Below, in pieces: positions 23,583-34,806 of a DNA stretch of 64,000 bases (positions are counted from its first letter, which is position 1; each line of letters begins with the position of its first letter). The stretch covers positions 54,786,659-54,850,658 of the forward strand of contig NC_079318.1 of NCBI RefSeq assembly GCF_029931775.1, in the 5' to 3' direction. The notes under the pieces are model-generated. The model ran no database searches and had not been told where the DNA came from. It saw nothing but the letters and a program-made list of their open reading frames with translations. Both the position numbers and the translations under genes were made by a program. This DNA is from Euleptes europaea. Taxonomy: Eukaryota > Chordata > Lepidosauria > Squamata > Sphaerodactylidae.

Positions 23583-24001
23583 TAGGGTTGCCAGCTCTGG
23601 GTTGGGAAATGCCTGGAGATTTTGTGGGTTTGGTGAGGGGAGGAGACTTCATTGGGGTATAATACCATGGAGTCCACCTTCCAAAGTGGTAATTTTCACC
23701 AGGTGAACTGATCTCTGTCGCCTGGAGATCAGTTGTAATAGAGGAAGAGGAAGAAGAGTTGGTTTTTATATGCTGACTTTCTCTACCACTTAAGGAAGAA
23801 TAAAACTGGCTTATAATCACCTTCCCTTCCCCTCCCCACAACAGACACCCTGTGAGGTAGGTAGGGCTGAGAGAGCTCTAAGAGTTGTAACTAGCCCAGC
23901 TGGCTTCACGTGGAGGAGTGGGGAATCAAACCAGGTTCTCCATGTCAGAGTCTACTGATAGTGGGAGATCTCCAGCCACCACCTGGTGGTTGGCAACCCT
24001 A
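23583..24001 (-). mobile_element. hAT MITE split by a tRNA SINE
   Basis: TAGGGTTGCCAGC ... GTTGTAATAG (23583-23741) and TAGTGGGAGATCTCCAG ... GGCAACCCTA (about 23958-24001) are the two parts. Flanks gctagtgc (23575-23582) and gctagctc (24002-24009) match at 6 of 8, so the target was one site. Confidence 0.82.
23742..23956 (-). mobile_element. tRNA-headed SINE (GCCAGC type) inside a hAT MITE
   Basis: Reverse copy: AAGAAGAGTTGGTTTTTATA tail, AATCACCTTCCCTTCCCCTC body, GGGGAATCAAACCAGG B box. It breaks off before the A box (at GTCAGAGTCTACT), so it is truncated. Younger than its host MITE. Confidence 0.8.
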
Positions 24002-24335
24002 GCTAGCTCCCTCCCCCCAACATCTGTGCCTTGGAGCCTGCTTTCATTCTCCTTTCTTGTGGTTTTTGCTTTCATTTGTCCTTCCTTTGGCTCTCTTGTG
24101 TCGGTTCCTTATCTGCTTCCATGTTTCTGCTGCCTCCACACCGACTCCTAGCAAGCTCTCATTTCCCACCCCTCAATCCCTGCTTCCATTCATCTCCCTT
24201 CCTAGGCTGCTTCCGTCTGTGACTTCTCCAGCACAACTTTCTTTTGTCCATTGTTTCCTCAGCTTTCTTTACCATTTTCTTTTAGCCTACTCACTTGTAA
24301 CCGTATCGGCAAGTTTCCATGTACATTCAGGATCA
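24002..24335. other. Unique C/T-rich sequence
   Basis: Pyrimidine-rich DNA; open frames here come from the base bias and show no domain. Confidence 0.5.
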
Positions 24336-24480
24336 AAGTTGGTATGGTGCAATGTTTAAAATGCCAAACTGGGGAGCCCATGGTTCAAATCCCCACTCAG
24401 CTCACTGGATTACTCAGGCACTCCCTCTCTCAGCCTGCCTAACCTAGTTTACATGGTTTATGTAAGGATAAAATAGAGGA
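24336..24480 (+). repeat. MIR-like SINE
   Basis: TATGGTGCAATGTTTAAAAT (A box), CATGGTTCAAATCCCCACTC (B box), then CTCACTGGATTACTCAGGC and AAGGATAAAATAGAGGAGGG. Confidence 0.65.
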
Positions 24481-24689
24481 GGGGAGAACCAGAGGAAGGG
24501 TGGAAGAAAAATGGCATATGGATAGATGTCACCATGGGAACATATAAGGGAAATTTCCTGTGGCCTACAGACAATTGACTCTGTGTGATTATCTTGTCAA
24601 AACTATGGCAAATATACTGCACACTGTCATGCAGATGTGTGTCTAATTTGTTGTGTTATGTGCATTAGTTTTTGTTTGTAGGGCATTAC

Positions 24690-25110
24690 GTAACATAAGA
24701 ACATATGAAGAACCCCGCTCATCCTCAGACCAATGCTCCATTAAATTTGCAGATGATACTAAATTGGGAGGGGTAGCAAATATGGTAGAAGACAGCCAAG
24801 ATGCAGGATGATCTTGACAAGCTGGAGAAGTGGGCTAGAACTAATAAAATGCACTTCAACAAAGACAAATGTAAAGTTCTGCATTTAGATAGGAAAAATC
24901 AAATGCATAATTATAGGATGGGGGAGACTTGTCTGAGCAGTATCTTGGGGTCTTAGTAAACCAAACACTGAACATGAGTCAGCAGTGTGATGTGTAGCTA
25001 AAAAGGCAAATGCAGTCTTGGGCTGCATCAACAGAAGTATTCTAATGAACATAGGTATGGATAGAGCAAAGGGTCTGTTGACCACTGATCTCAGAACAAT
25101 AGTTTGCATC
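24690..25110 (+). mobile_element. CR1 fragments: reverse 3' tip next to forward RT piece
   Basis: 24690-24733 is a reverse CR1 3' tip (ACATAAGAACATATGAAG). From 24739 the + strand encodes [10 protein letters not shown] and LEKWARTNKMHFNKDKCKVLHL, the CR1 RT motif C region. The frame is broken further on. Confidence 0.88.
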
Positions 25111-25807
25111 CCCTGACAGATTTGCCATGGTTTTCTCCATTACAGTTCCCAAAGTTTAGGGTCTTTCTAGGTGAATGCTGCCAATGTCCCTAAATATGAT
25201 CTGAATGGCCTCCTCCCTTGCTCAGCTTCCCAAAGGTACCTGTCCTATTGATGGCCATAGAACAGTTCAGGAGAAGGGAAACAAATGGAACATTACATAC
25301 AAAGGTTAAGGAAATCCCAAAAGATTTGATGCCCTCATTACATTTGTGTCTATCCCATACATGACTAAATGCTATGGAGGAAATACAGAGTAGTTCACAA
25401 CCACAGAGTACAAAGGAATGAGAATAAAGAAATACAAAGATGGGTTTTGAATTCACTTCTCTGTAGTGTTTGCAGGGTGAGGCTCTCAATAAATCAACTA
25501 CCAGCCGCTGGCCCTCAGGGTTAATTAGCTTCACACATGGCTGCCAACTGAAGGGAGTGTCTTTATAAAAGCTGGGAGAGTTCAGAGGGAATCACTGGAG
25601 GTCTGGGAAGAGAGAGAGAAAGCAGTTTCTCCCAGAGGACATGCTCTCACCAAAAAAACAGAGTTTGTTGTTTATAAAAGTCTTTGGGGAGCCACAGCTT
25701 ACTTTATAAAAAGAAGGGAACAAGACCTCATAATTGTCTGAACGTCATGGGCTGTGAGGGTGAGGGGAGCATTCTGCAGATGCACAGGGTCAGTCTCCTT
25801 TTTAATT
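25111..25807. other. Unique sequence
   Basis: Nothing recognised; the 114-codon minus frame 25190-25534 has no known domain. Confidence 0.5.
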
Positions 25808-26035
25808 CCAGAAGGTTAGCCATGTTAGTCTCTTGTAGCAGAGTAAAACAGAAGTCTTTAAATACTAACAAAATTTACTCCAGGGTGAGCTTTCAGTAGT
25901 CAGTGCTCACTTCTTCATGTACTAGGACAATGATTTCCCCTTCATAGAATCTGGAGAAGTGAGCTCTGACCCAGGAATGTTTATGCTAAAATAGATGTTA
26001 ATCTTCAAGGTGCCACTGGACTGCTGATTTAATGT
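25808..26035. repeat. Unclassified AAGGTGCTACTGGACTC-type repeat
   Basis: TCCAGAAGGTTAGCCATGTT, AGTCTCTTGTAGCAGAGTAA, CAGTGCTCACTTCTTCATG and CTTCAAGGTGCCACTGGACT. The two CACTTCTTC-like blocks are inverted around 25905-25965, suggesting a foldback element. Confidence 0.55.
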
Positions 26036-26085
26036 CTTCAGTCAGTCACTGTTGAAAAAACACATTATATTTCTATTCATGGTAG

Positions 26086-26320
26086 TGGTGGAAAGTGCCG
26101 TCAAGTCACAGCTGACTAATGGCAACCCCATAAGGTTTCCAAGGCAAGAGACATTTGGAGGTGGTTTGCCACTGCCTGCCTCCTCATGGGCTGAGAGAGT
26201 TTTAAGAGAACTGTGACTGGCCCAAGGTCACCCAGTAGGCTTCATGTGGAGGAGTGGGGAATCAAACCCAGTTTTCCAAACTAGAGTCTGCCACTCTTAA
26301 TCCCTTCACCACGCTGGCTC
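26086..26320 (-). mobile_element. SINE with GCCAGC-type tRNA head and BovB tail, reverse
   Basis: The right end is the tRNA head (reverse A box ending CCACGCTGGCTC, B box AATCAAACCC). The left end is the BovB-like tail GTGCCGTCAAGTCACAGCTG with GGTGGTTTGCCACTGCCTGC between. Same composite as 29345-29562. Confidence 0.8.
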
Positions 26321-28127
26321 GTTTGCATTCCTGGCAACTATGAAACAGAGGACAGAGAGTTTTATAACCAAGAAACCCCCTACCTCAGCTAGGCTTGCTA
26401 GGGTAGAGCAGGTTATATAAGTTTGACAAAATAAATAAATAAGGCCTAACTGTCCTCACAGAATTGTGTGAAGATCAATGGGCTATACATCCTGTCCTGA
26501 ACTTTTACAGTTGGATCCAGACAGAACTGGCAATTCCATTGATCCCGCTTTCCGGCTGCAGGCTGCCATCACATTGTTCCTCAGGGTCCCTCATGCCCCA
26601 AGAGCAGCATTTCATGGAGATCAGCTGAAGTGGGAGGGAAGAGCCAGGAAAGGTCTGCTCCACCAATGAAAAATTTAGTATGGATCCAACCCCTTATGAA
26701 GAAGGGTGGAATGTAGATGGAAAAAGCAACAGTTTGTGCCCCGTGCTAATTTTACAAGCAGTACAAAGGGCAAATACATAAAATATACAAAGTGTGGTGG
26801 GGAGAGTGCATAAATAATGTCCTGTTGATTTTCCTGAACATTGTTGTGGGAGATATAACATAGTGCTGCAATTTTACAAAACTCTCTTGAGTTTCCTCAC
26901 AAATTTATTTGTAGCCATATCTATGGAGTTCCATACCAATAGCAAATTTTGTCATCTTACAATTCAGCTTTTCTTGCTTCTTATTAATAATGATCTCAAG
27001 GGGTACTCCATTATGAATCTTTTTCAGTACCTAGAAGTGCCTATTTATTGTAGGCTAATTACAAGTAGATTTGATTCTATGACAGCCCGTTACCTCTCAC
27101 TTTGTGGGGGTTACTGAGTTTCCTTAATAACCTCTACGGAAGTCAATCTATCCAAATGTCTTCTGAATGTCTAAATGAATTACATCCCTTGGTTCTCTCT
27201 TGGTCACTATTTTATTAACTCTCAGGACTGCAAAAGGTCAGAGACAAGATTTATTCTTTCATAAACTATGGTTCTTTGTCCTTGTGAGTGATTTGTTTTT
27301 AGATTCTTGATAATTCTCTCCAGATTTTATGACCTTCTCAGAGATCTATGCTTTGTATCCCCAAACTCATGATCTGGACCTAAGAACTGCTTCAGATATA
27401 GCAATGGAGCCATGTAAGAAAACCTATGCACTATGTGTGGATTGCATGCAGTAACCACTTATGCCTCATTCACTGCAATGGGAAGTTGTGATTGGCTGTG
27501 ACTACCCTGTTATGGCTGAGTGGAATGTTCTCCAGTGAACATTTTCAGTGTGGAAACGGGACTTGTGGGGGCTCAAAATATTTTCTGAAAAGCTCCCAAA
27601 ACCTTATATGTTTATTACCTTTCATTGGTATTCACAGCCCCAGTCAGCAAGTGTTTCAGGATAATTTTTTTCCCTTTAAAAAGTGGAGTTCCGCCAACTA
27701 CCAGTGATACCTCACATAGACAATCAGTAACAATACTATCACATCACCAATCAGATGTGGCTCCAAGATGATGTCAATGACGGCAGACGAAGGAAGTTCA
27801 GAGTGAGAAAAATGTCTGTTCAGGAAGTGGCCTCTCTCAAAATTGGCTGCCATTGATTTGGGTGATGCCATCACTAAAGGCACAACTACATGATATGACA
27901 TTCCCAGAAACAATCTGGGGATGCCACAGACATTTCACCTGCTGTGGTCCTGAGCAGGATTGGTCTTCCATATGACAGAAATTCTGAGGTAATATGGCTA
28001 AGGCGTCCCTGGGTTGCCCTTGGGGACATCATATCACCTAGTTGTGCCCTAATACCCCATATCTGATGGACTATATGAGGGACAATGTGGTGTAGCAATT
28101 AGTGTTTTGAATTAGGATCTGGCTAGG
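26321..28127. other. Mostly unique sequence; includes an old CR1 piece
   Basis: A short L2-like tail (AAATAAATAAATAAGG) lies near 26432-26445. 26890-27340 resembles an old reverse CR1 RT segment (AATGATCTCAAGGGGTACTC, GTCAATCTATCCAAATGTC). Otherwise nothing recognised. Confidence 0.45.
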
Positions 28128-28436
28128 GTTGCCAACCCTTGGCTGGCCACCTTGGGAACGGGGGGAGGGGAAGTGAAACAGAGTGGTTCCTCAGTGGAAC
28201 AGGCTTCCTCGAGAGGTAGTAAGCTCTCCTTCCCTGGAGGTTTTTAAGAAGAGGTTAGATGGCCATCTGTGAGCAATGCTGATTCTGTGACCTTAGGCAG
28301 ATGATGAGAGGGAGGGCATCTTGGCCATCTTCTGGTCACTAGGGGTGTGGAGGGGGGAGGTAGTTGTGAGTTTCCTGCATTGTGCAGGGGGTTGGACTTG
28401 ATGGCCCTGGTGGTCCCTTCCAATTCTATGATTCTA
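28128..28436 (+). mobile_element. MITE end plus CR1 3' end
   Basis: TAGGGTTGCCAACCC at about 28128 is a hAT MITE end. From about 28175 runs a CR1 3' end: GGAACAGGCTTCCTCGAGAG, GGAGGTTTTTAAGAAGAGG, GGGGGTTGGACTTGATGGC and the tip CAATTCTATGATTCTA. Confidence 0.85.
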
Positions 28437-28637
28437 GCCATTGCCTAGGGGTGGATGGGATGGAGACCATAGTCATATTGTTGTTTCATCCCTTGCTTTT
28501 TGAAAGAAGGAAGAAAAATATGTGCTTCACTGCACAAGATGTGGAACACTGTGGCTGGTTTACACATGGATGAGTATTGTGACTTGATGATTGCAAGGCC
28601 ATGATCATTTGCATGTGTGATTGGGCTAGGAAGGGAG

Positions 28638-28846
28638 TAGGGTTGCCATCCTCCAGGTAATAGCTGGAGATCTCCTGCTATTACAACTGATCTCCAACCA
28701 ACAGAAATCAGTTCACCTGGAGAAAATGGCCACTTTGCCAATTGGACTCTATGGCTTTGATGTCCCTCCCCTCCCTAAACCCAGCCCTCCTCAGGTTCTG
28801 TCCCAAAAACCTCCCGCCAGTGGTGAAGAGGGACCTGGCAACCCTA
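28638..28846 (+). mobile_element. hAT MITE, TAGGGTTGCC family
   Basis: 209 bp with both TIRs; flanks gaagggag (28630-28637) and gaaggaag (28847-28854) match at 7 of 8. Confidence 0.87.
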
Positions 28847-28861
28847 GAAGGAAGGGGCTGA

Positions 28862-28985
28862 GAGAAAGCTATAGCAGAACATCTGCTTTGCACACAGAAG
28901 GCTCCAAGTTCAGTCCCTGGCATCTCCAGTAAAAAGAATTAGGAAGCATATGTGAAAGGCCTCTAAATGAGATACTGCAGACCTA
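28862..28985 (+). mobile_element. tRNA-headed SINE, GGTAGAGC type, partial
   Basis: AACATCTGCTTTGCACACAG, CCAAGTTCAGTCCCTGGCAT (B box) and CTCCAGTAAAAAGAATTAGG; truncated at both ends. Confidence 0.72.
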
Positions 28986-29159
28986 CTGCATGTGTGGGGA
29001 AGCTATGTCCTTCATTATCAAGGATGGCACAGGCACTATCCAATAGGGGCCCACAATTCTCATTATAGTCACATCCCAGATAATGTTTCCAGATTGCTAG
29101 GTTGGAGTCAAGGACAAAGAAAGAGTTTAGAACTTTAATTAAGAATTCCCTAAGAGAAA

Positions 29160-29305
29160 AGAGATAAGGAGCTTGGGGCTTTGGGGTTTAGAGAAAAGAC
29201 AGCGAAGGGAAGGGATGATAGAGGTTTACAAAATCATACATAAAGTATAAAAATTAGCTAGAATGAACTATTTCTCTTTTTCCCATAATATTAGCATTCA
29301 GATGC
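29160..29305 (+). mobile_element. CR1 fragment
   Basis: GGGATGATAGAGGTTTACAA, AATCATACATAAAGTATAAA and CTTTTTCCCATAATATTAG correspond to the CR1 segment that in reverse spans about 1100-1200. Confidence 0.7.
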
Positions 29306-29344
29306 TCACAATATTATTACTAAAATTATTATCATTGTGCCAGT

Positions 29345-29562
29345 GAGCCAGCATGGTGTAGTGGTTAAGAGCGGGCAGACTCTAATTTGGAGATTAGAAT
29401 TCCCCACTTTGGGCCAGTCACAGTTCTCTCAGAACTCTCTCAGCCCACGCAGAGGCAGGCAATGGCAAACCAAACCACTTCTGAACGTCTCTTGCCTTGA
29501 ATACCCTATGGGGTCGCCGTAAGTCAGCTGCAACTTGATGGCACACACACACACAATGTTTA
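29345..29562 (+). mobile_element. SINE with GCCAGC-type tRNA head and BovB tail
   Basis: Head GAGCCAGCATGGTGTAGTGG, then CACAGTTCTCTCAGAACTC, GGCAATGGCAAACCAAACC, and the BovB-like tail GGGTCGCCGTAAGTCAGCTG with a (CA)n end. Confidence 0.85.
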
Positions 29563-30179
29563 AATAACAGCATAATTTGTTGCACTGTATACTTATCATA
29601 TAGGAAGGCCTCAAATACTTTCTTGCCTTTATTATTACTTCCTATAATCTGAGAGTAAGCCTAGCACAACTTCAGCTCTGGTTGTTACTTGCCTTAGGCC
29701 TTCAGAATGCGGCAGGTTAGAAAGCACAAAAAAGAAAGAAAACAAAAAAAGAAAAGAACACAGTGTTTATGCAGATGCTTGATTCCAACCCTCCTGTCCA
29801 ATCTATTGTTCTCATGTATGGTCATGGGAACACACATTTTTCTTCATCTCTTCCCTGCTGGATGGCTGTGGTTTGTGAAGCAACAAAATTTCCCTAAGGG
29901 GCAGTCAATACATTGCTACATCTTTAGCAGGGAAGCATGGTTTTAATTTTTCTGTGTTTGATCCCCCTTGGCTTTCAAGACACTGATAGCAATAGGGACT
30001 GTTAAGATCAAATAAAGAGCAAATGCTTTGGCGGGGGCTAGAGGGAATCCCCAGCCGAACTCATTCTTCCAAGTTTTTCTAGGGGAATGGCTGAAATAAA
30101 AAGCAAACATGAAAACTGAACAGCTAGTAGCCACCCAGATCTGTTCACAGATTTTATATGCTGAGCATATTATGGGGGC
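29563..30179. other. Unique sequence
   Basis: Nothing recognised. Confidence 0.5.
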
Positions 30180-30309
30180 GGGGGTTGACTCAGTAGGAAA
30201 GCATCTGCTTTGGGTACAGAAGGTCCCAGGTTCAGTTCTCAGCATCTTCAGTGAAAGGATCAGGAGGTGGGTGAAGCTAAAGACTTCAACCTGAGATCCT
30301 CTGACTGCT
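30180..30309 (+). mobile_element. tRNA-headed SINE, GGTAGAGC type
   Basis: GGGTTGACTCAGTAGGAAAGC (A-box end), GGTCCCAGGTTCAGTTCTC (B box), CATCTTCAGTGAAAGGATC; CR1-like tail missing. Confidence 0.72.
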
Positions 30310-30315
30310 GGTCAG

Positions 30316-30629
30316 AGAAGAAGAAAGAAGATGAGTTTTTATATGCCGACTTTCTCTACCACTTAAGGAAGAATCAAACTAGCTTACAATCACCTTCCCT
30401 CCCCTCCCCACAACAGACACCCTGTGAGGGAGGTGGAGCTGAGAGAGCTCTAAGAGAGCTGTGACTAGCCCAAGGTTACCCGGCTGGCTTCATGTGTAGG
30501 AGTGGGGAAACCAAACCGGTTCACCAGATTAGAGTCCACCGCTCACGTGGAGGAGTGGGGAATCAAACCCAGTTCTCCAGATGAGAACTCCAAACCACTG
30601 CTCTTAACCACTGCACCACAATACTGACC
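30316..30629 (-). mobile_element. tRNA-headed SINE (GCCAGC type), reverse, long form
   Basis: Tail GAAGAAGAAAGAAGATGAG, CAATCACCTTCCCTCCCCTC, two reverse B-box blocks (GGGGAAACCAAACC, GGGGAATCAAACCC) and head TTAACCACTGCACCAC. It abuts the preceding SINE. Confidence 0.8.
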
Positions 30630-31660
30630 TTGATTGTCTGATTAAATATATGACAGCTTCATGTGCTCGTGTGGTTGGTCGGCTACCAGTACATATGACT
30701 GTAGCATCTGAAAAGTATTCATTTTCTCATCTTCAGAAGCAAAAAAAAAATCTGATTCAGAGGATTGTATGATTTTAATACAGGCTGAAAATTCTGTCAT
30801 TTTCCCCAACTAAATCTGATCCTTCCCTCTGGAGGTAAACACAAAGTCCTGACACCGGGAAGCCTGTTTGCTGGTCTCTGTTAACTCCAGACAGTAGCTT
30901 TGTTTATAAGCCTTTGTTGACTTTTCTTCTAGCTTAGTATAATTAAGTACACTCAAGGCAGCTGGTGTAAATTCACTCCTGATTCTGAGTTAGGTGCTTG
31001 TAACAGCCTTTCCCATCCATTTGGGTAGAGAGGTAAACCTGGGTATTAATCAGTGGCAGATCTGAAAGGAGTTCATAATAAGAAACATTTTCTATCTTCT
31101 ACCTCCTCAGCATCAAAGTGTTTCTGAGGCCAGCCATCTTCCAGAGGTCTGCTTCTAAACTGAAATGAATGGTGAATTTTGTGGCATCTGTTGAGGAGTG
31201 ATATAAAGAAGAACACCGAGTCAGAGATGAAGCCAAATATGAAAAACAAAACAGAACAAAACAGGCAGTGCATTGGAAAATGTCTGTTTGAGTCTGCGTT
31301 CCTCTTCTGGCTGCAAAGTTAATAAATACAGCCAGCTTAAAGTTATTCAGTTATGCAATTAACATAGAACTGTGGGGAACGTGATGGTTGGAAATGGAAA
31401 GCCAGTATGATTTGGTGGATATAGGGCCAGAACTGGACTGGGAAGACTTTATTTAGATCCTGCTTGTGCATGGGCCAGCCAGTCGTGCAGGAGGAGCCAA
31501 TCACCCTGGTATTTTAATACCGAGCACTGATTATAAAGCAGAGTGTACCCCTGCCTAGCTACCCTATGCTATTATTTACGTGTTGCATTAATACGCCATC
31601 TGTCTTCTTTCACATACCTTGAAGTTGCTTACACAGAAGAGGATTAGACAGATCCATGGA
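30630..31660. other. Unique sequence with a MIR-like scrap
   Basis: 31405-31475 has AGCCAGTATGATTTGGTGGA and GATCCTGCTTGTGC, a MIR-type head. The rest is unique. Confidence 0.45.
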
Positions 31661-32040
31661 AGATATGTCTATCAGTGGCGACTAGCCATGGTGACTAAAG
31701 GGAACCTCCATAGTCAGAGGCAGTAAACCTCTGAATACCAGTGCCAGGAGTCAACATCAGGAAAAGGTCTCGACCTCTATGCCCTGTAGCTGGCCCTCCA
31801 GATAGGGTTGCCAGGTCCCTCTTCTCAACCGGTGGGAGATTTTGGGGGCAGAGCCTGAAGAGGGCGGGGTTTGGGGAGGGGAGGGACTTCAATGCCATAG
31901 AGTTCAATTGCCAAAGCGGCCATTTTTCTCCAGGTGATCTGATCTCTATTGGCTGGAGATCAGTTGAATTAGCAGGAGATCTCCTGCTACTACCTGGCAG
32001 TTGGCAACCCTACCTCCAGAGTAACTGCTTGGCCACTGTG
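31661..32040 (+). mobile_element. CR1 3' UTR interrupted by a hAT MITE
   Basis: GGAAGATATGTCTATCAGTG ... CTCTGAATACCAGTGCCAGG (to 31802) and CTTGGCCACTGTGTGAATA (from 32021) are consecutive CR1 3' UTR segments; the MITE at 31803-32012 lies between. Confidence 0.85.
31803..32012 (-). mobile_element. hAT MITE, TAGGGTTGCC family, perfect TSD, inside CR1
   Basis: 210 bp, TAGGGTTGCC ... GGCAACCCTA, flanked by exact cctccaga at 31795-31802 and 32013-32020. Younger than the CR1 it splits. Confidence 0.92.
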
Positions 32041-32965
32041 TGAATAACGAAAAGGAAAAAAAACTCAACCTTAGCAAGACAGACAGAGAACCAAACGTTG
32101 AGCTGCAAATTTATACAAAATACTGATATTGTTTATTATAAAGTGTACACTCAATTAAAAACACTAGGCCCCAAAATTAAAAGACTCTAAAAAGATAATT
32201 GATAATTTACAAAGATGGTTGATTATTATAAATATATGTAAATGACCAATAGACAACCAAATACATTTCAGCCTATGGGGCCTACTTCAGTGGTCATACA
32301 TACATTTCCACATTTTAGAAACACATCCTGAAATACATATAAAGGTATGCTGAAAAGTAATTGTCTTCTATGTTGTGTGGCTTGTTGTCACTTATTGGTG
32401 TAAAGCCTGGAATATTCACCATTTAAATCGGCCCACACTGAGATCTTGTAATGTATTTCCTATTTCATCAGGATTTGTCTATCATCAATCACTGTTCAAT
32501 CATATGTTCTTAGAAGATCTCCCATCCAGCCACTGTTCCAGAACTGCTTGTCTTTTTGCCAGGCTGCTGAATCATATACCTTCTAGCCTTACCACTGGGA
32601 CCCAGCATGCTATGCTATGCTGCTGCTTGTCCAATGGTAAGACTGTAGCAAGTAGGGGATACATATATAGTATAGTGTCTACAAGAGGGGTGCTTTCTCA
32701 TACTGTGGCTTGACTTGGGACATAATAGCTGGGAAGGATGGCCACCCTTGCACAGTTACCCCACTATGAATGCAGTGGCAGCCAAGAAAATTAAATGGAA
32801 AGACAGTAATATACTTTGGGTGGGCGATAACAGCCGATTCAAACTGTCTTTCAGTGAAGGGAAAAAATGAAATAAGATGCTAACAGCATTTGGAAATACA
32901 TCAACAAAAATATAATGGACTCAAGTTTGAAAGTCTTAGGATATGGTTGGAAGGCACATGATATA
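32041..32965. other. Unique sequence
   Basis: Nothing recognised; the 112-codon frame 32375-32713 has no domain. Confidence 0.5.
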
Positions 32966-33090
32966 GCAGCTTCGCTGAAGCTAAACAGGCCTTGATGGGA
33001 GGTCTCCTGGGAACTTTATGAATATTGTCTTGAGTTCTGGGATAGAAGAAAGGCAGGCAGAATATAAATGTAATGTAATAATAAATCAAG
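32966..33090 (+). mobile_element. 5S-derived SINE fused to an L2-like tail
   Basis: GCTTCGCTGAAGCTAAACAG and TTGATGGGAGGTCTCCTGGG match 5S rRNA (GAAGCTAAGCAGG, GGATGGGAGACC). It then passes into AAAGGCAGGCAGAATATAAA and an AATAATAAA tail, an L2-like 3' end. Confidence 0.72.
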
Positions 33091-33775
33091 AGAGAACTGT
33101 TGTAAATTAATCATATGTTAGTCTCTAATCCCACACAGACTAGCAATAAATATATAATATCATTGGGAAATATAATAATGATAGAAGAGGATTCTTTTAT
33201 TGCTGGTGGGCTTGTTCAATGGCTGCAGATCTCAAATGTGACATATGATCTTAAAGAAGAATTTATCTTTGGACCTTAACATTTATTAGCTTTTTAAATG
33301 TAAAGGGTTCAGTGCCTAAGACAGGACAGCTTTTATATCATAAGAGAATTGTAGCTACAGTTATACGTTGGAACGTTAACTTGGTGTCTAAAATTTTGGG
33401 ACAGCAAAGATTTTTTTGGTATGTTATGGGTGAAAGAAGGGCATAAAAAGCCTGTAATAAATTTGAAGAAAAATGAAAATAGCTTTTAAAAAATTATAAT
33501 CTTAATGTGTCAAAGGAAGCTCTTTTGCCATATTATTAAGAAGGTCATATGATATAATGTTTCTTTTTCTCTCACGATTAGGAGGTTTCCTTTATACCTT
33601 TTACTGGTTGATGTAATGGCCTGTTTACACTGCTGGCCCCCATAGCGACTGCCTGAGGCAATACAAGAAGGAGAGCTCCCATCCACCGTAGTGGTTCAGC
33701 TCACTCACAGCCGTTATCAATACAGGAGGCAACAGAATCACCTCCTGAGCCTACATTGCTAGTGGCTCGGTCCAA
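33091..33775. other. Unique AT-rich sequence
   Basis: Nothing recognised. Confidence 0.5.
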
Positions 33776-34080
33776 GCCAGCATGGCATAGTGGTTAAGAG
33801 CGGTGGACTCTAATCTGGAGAACCAGGTTTGATTCCCCACTCCTCCACATGAGCGGCAAACTCTAATCTGGTGAGGCAGGTTGGTTTCCCCACTCCTACA
33901 CATCAAGTCAGCTGGGTGACCTTGAGCTAGTCACAGTTCACTTAGAGCTCTTTCGGCCCCACCTACCTCTCAGGGTGTCTGTTGTGGGGAGGAGAAGGGA
34001 AGGTGATTGTAAACCGCTTTGATTCTTCCTTAAGAGGCAGAGAAAGTTGGCATATAAAAACCAACTCTTCTTCGTCTTGA
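33776..34080 (+). mobile_element. tRNA-headed SINE (GCCAGC type), long form, near full length
   Basis: A box GGCATAGTGGTTAAGAGCGG, B box GGTTTGATTCCCC, a repeated module with GGTTGGTTTCCCC, CTCACAGTT-like body, GTTGTGGGGAGGAGAAGGG, and tail GGCATATAAAAACCAACTC. Confidence 0.85.
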
Positions 34081-34724
34081 GTATATGAGGCATTGCCCTG
34101 GGGGCTTGGCTCAGACCCATCTGGTGGCATCATAGGAGGAAGCAAAGGATATACATTGTTTGGGGTTTCAAAATACCTTGAACTGGCCCTGTTTATAAAT
34201 TACTTGTAGTAAAACAATCCTATAGGCACCTCTGTTCTACCAGGAGCAGAAGGAATTTACTCAGCTGAAACAGGTCTCAAGTTACTAGACCTAAGAAACA
34301 GATTACCTCTCCAGTCTTAATCCAGCCCCTCCCAACAGAAAGCAGTTCCTTTCTAGAAGCTTGTAGAGCTATATCAGTTTAGTTCTTCCAGATACAAAAG
34401 TATGCCATTTTGAGTTATAGTTAACTTTAATGATTTCCATAAGGAAGAAAGGTGGCTAATAAATGTCTTAAATAAAATAAATAAATCTGAAATACCTAAT
34501 TCAAGCTTTTTAGCAAATGGTTTACACAGTGTACTTAAAGGTGATGAATGGATTACAGACTTAATTGAGTCTGGCCTCATTTGAAAGAACACTATTCCAC
34601 TGCCTTTTTTATTCACCACTTCTACCTTGTGGAATTTTTTTACCTCCTGGCTCCAGACGTTTCCAAAGAGTTCATTGCTTACCTCCCTATCCTATGTATT
34701 TGGGGTTAAGGTTAGAGTTGGAGA
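34081..34724. other. Unique sequence with an L2-like tail
   Basis: GGAAGAAAGGTGGCTAATAAA and AAATAAAATAAATAAATC at about 34440-34487 is an L2 3' tip; otherwise nothing. Confidence 0.5.
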
Positions 34725-34806
34725 ATAATAATAGAATCATAGAGTTAGAAGGGGCCATACAAGCCGTCTAGTCCAACCCCCTGCTCAGTGCAGGATCAGC
34801 CTAGAG

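Noticed and set aside
28862-30629. CRISPR-like or clustered direct repeats
   Set aside because: Adjacent SINEs and MITEs of different families, not regularly spaced repeats.
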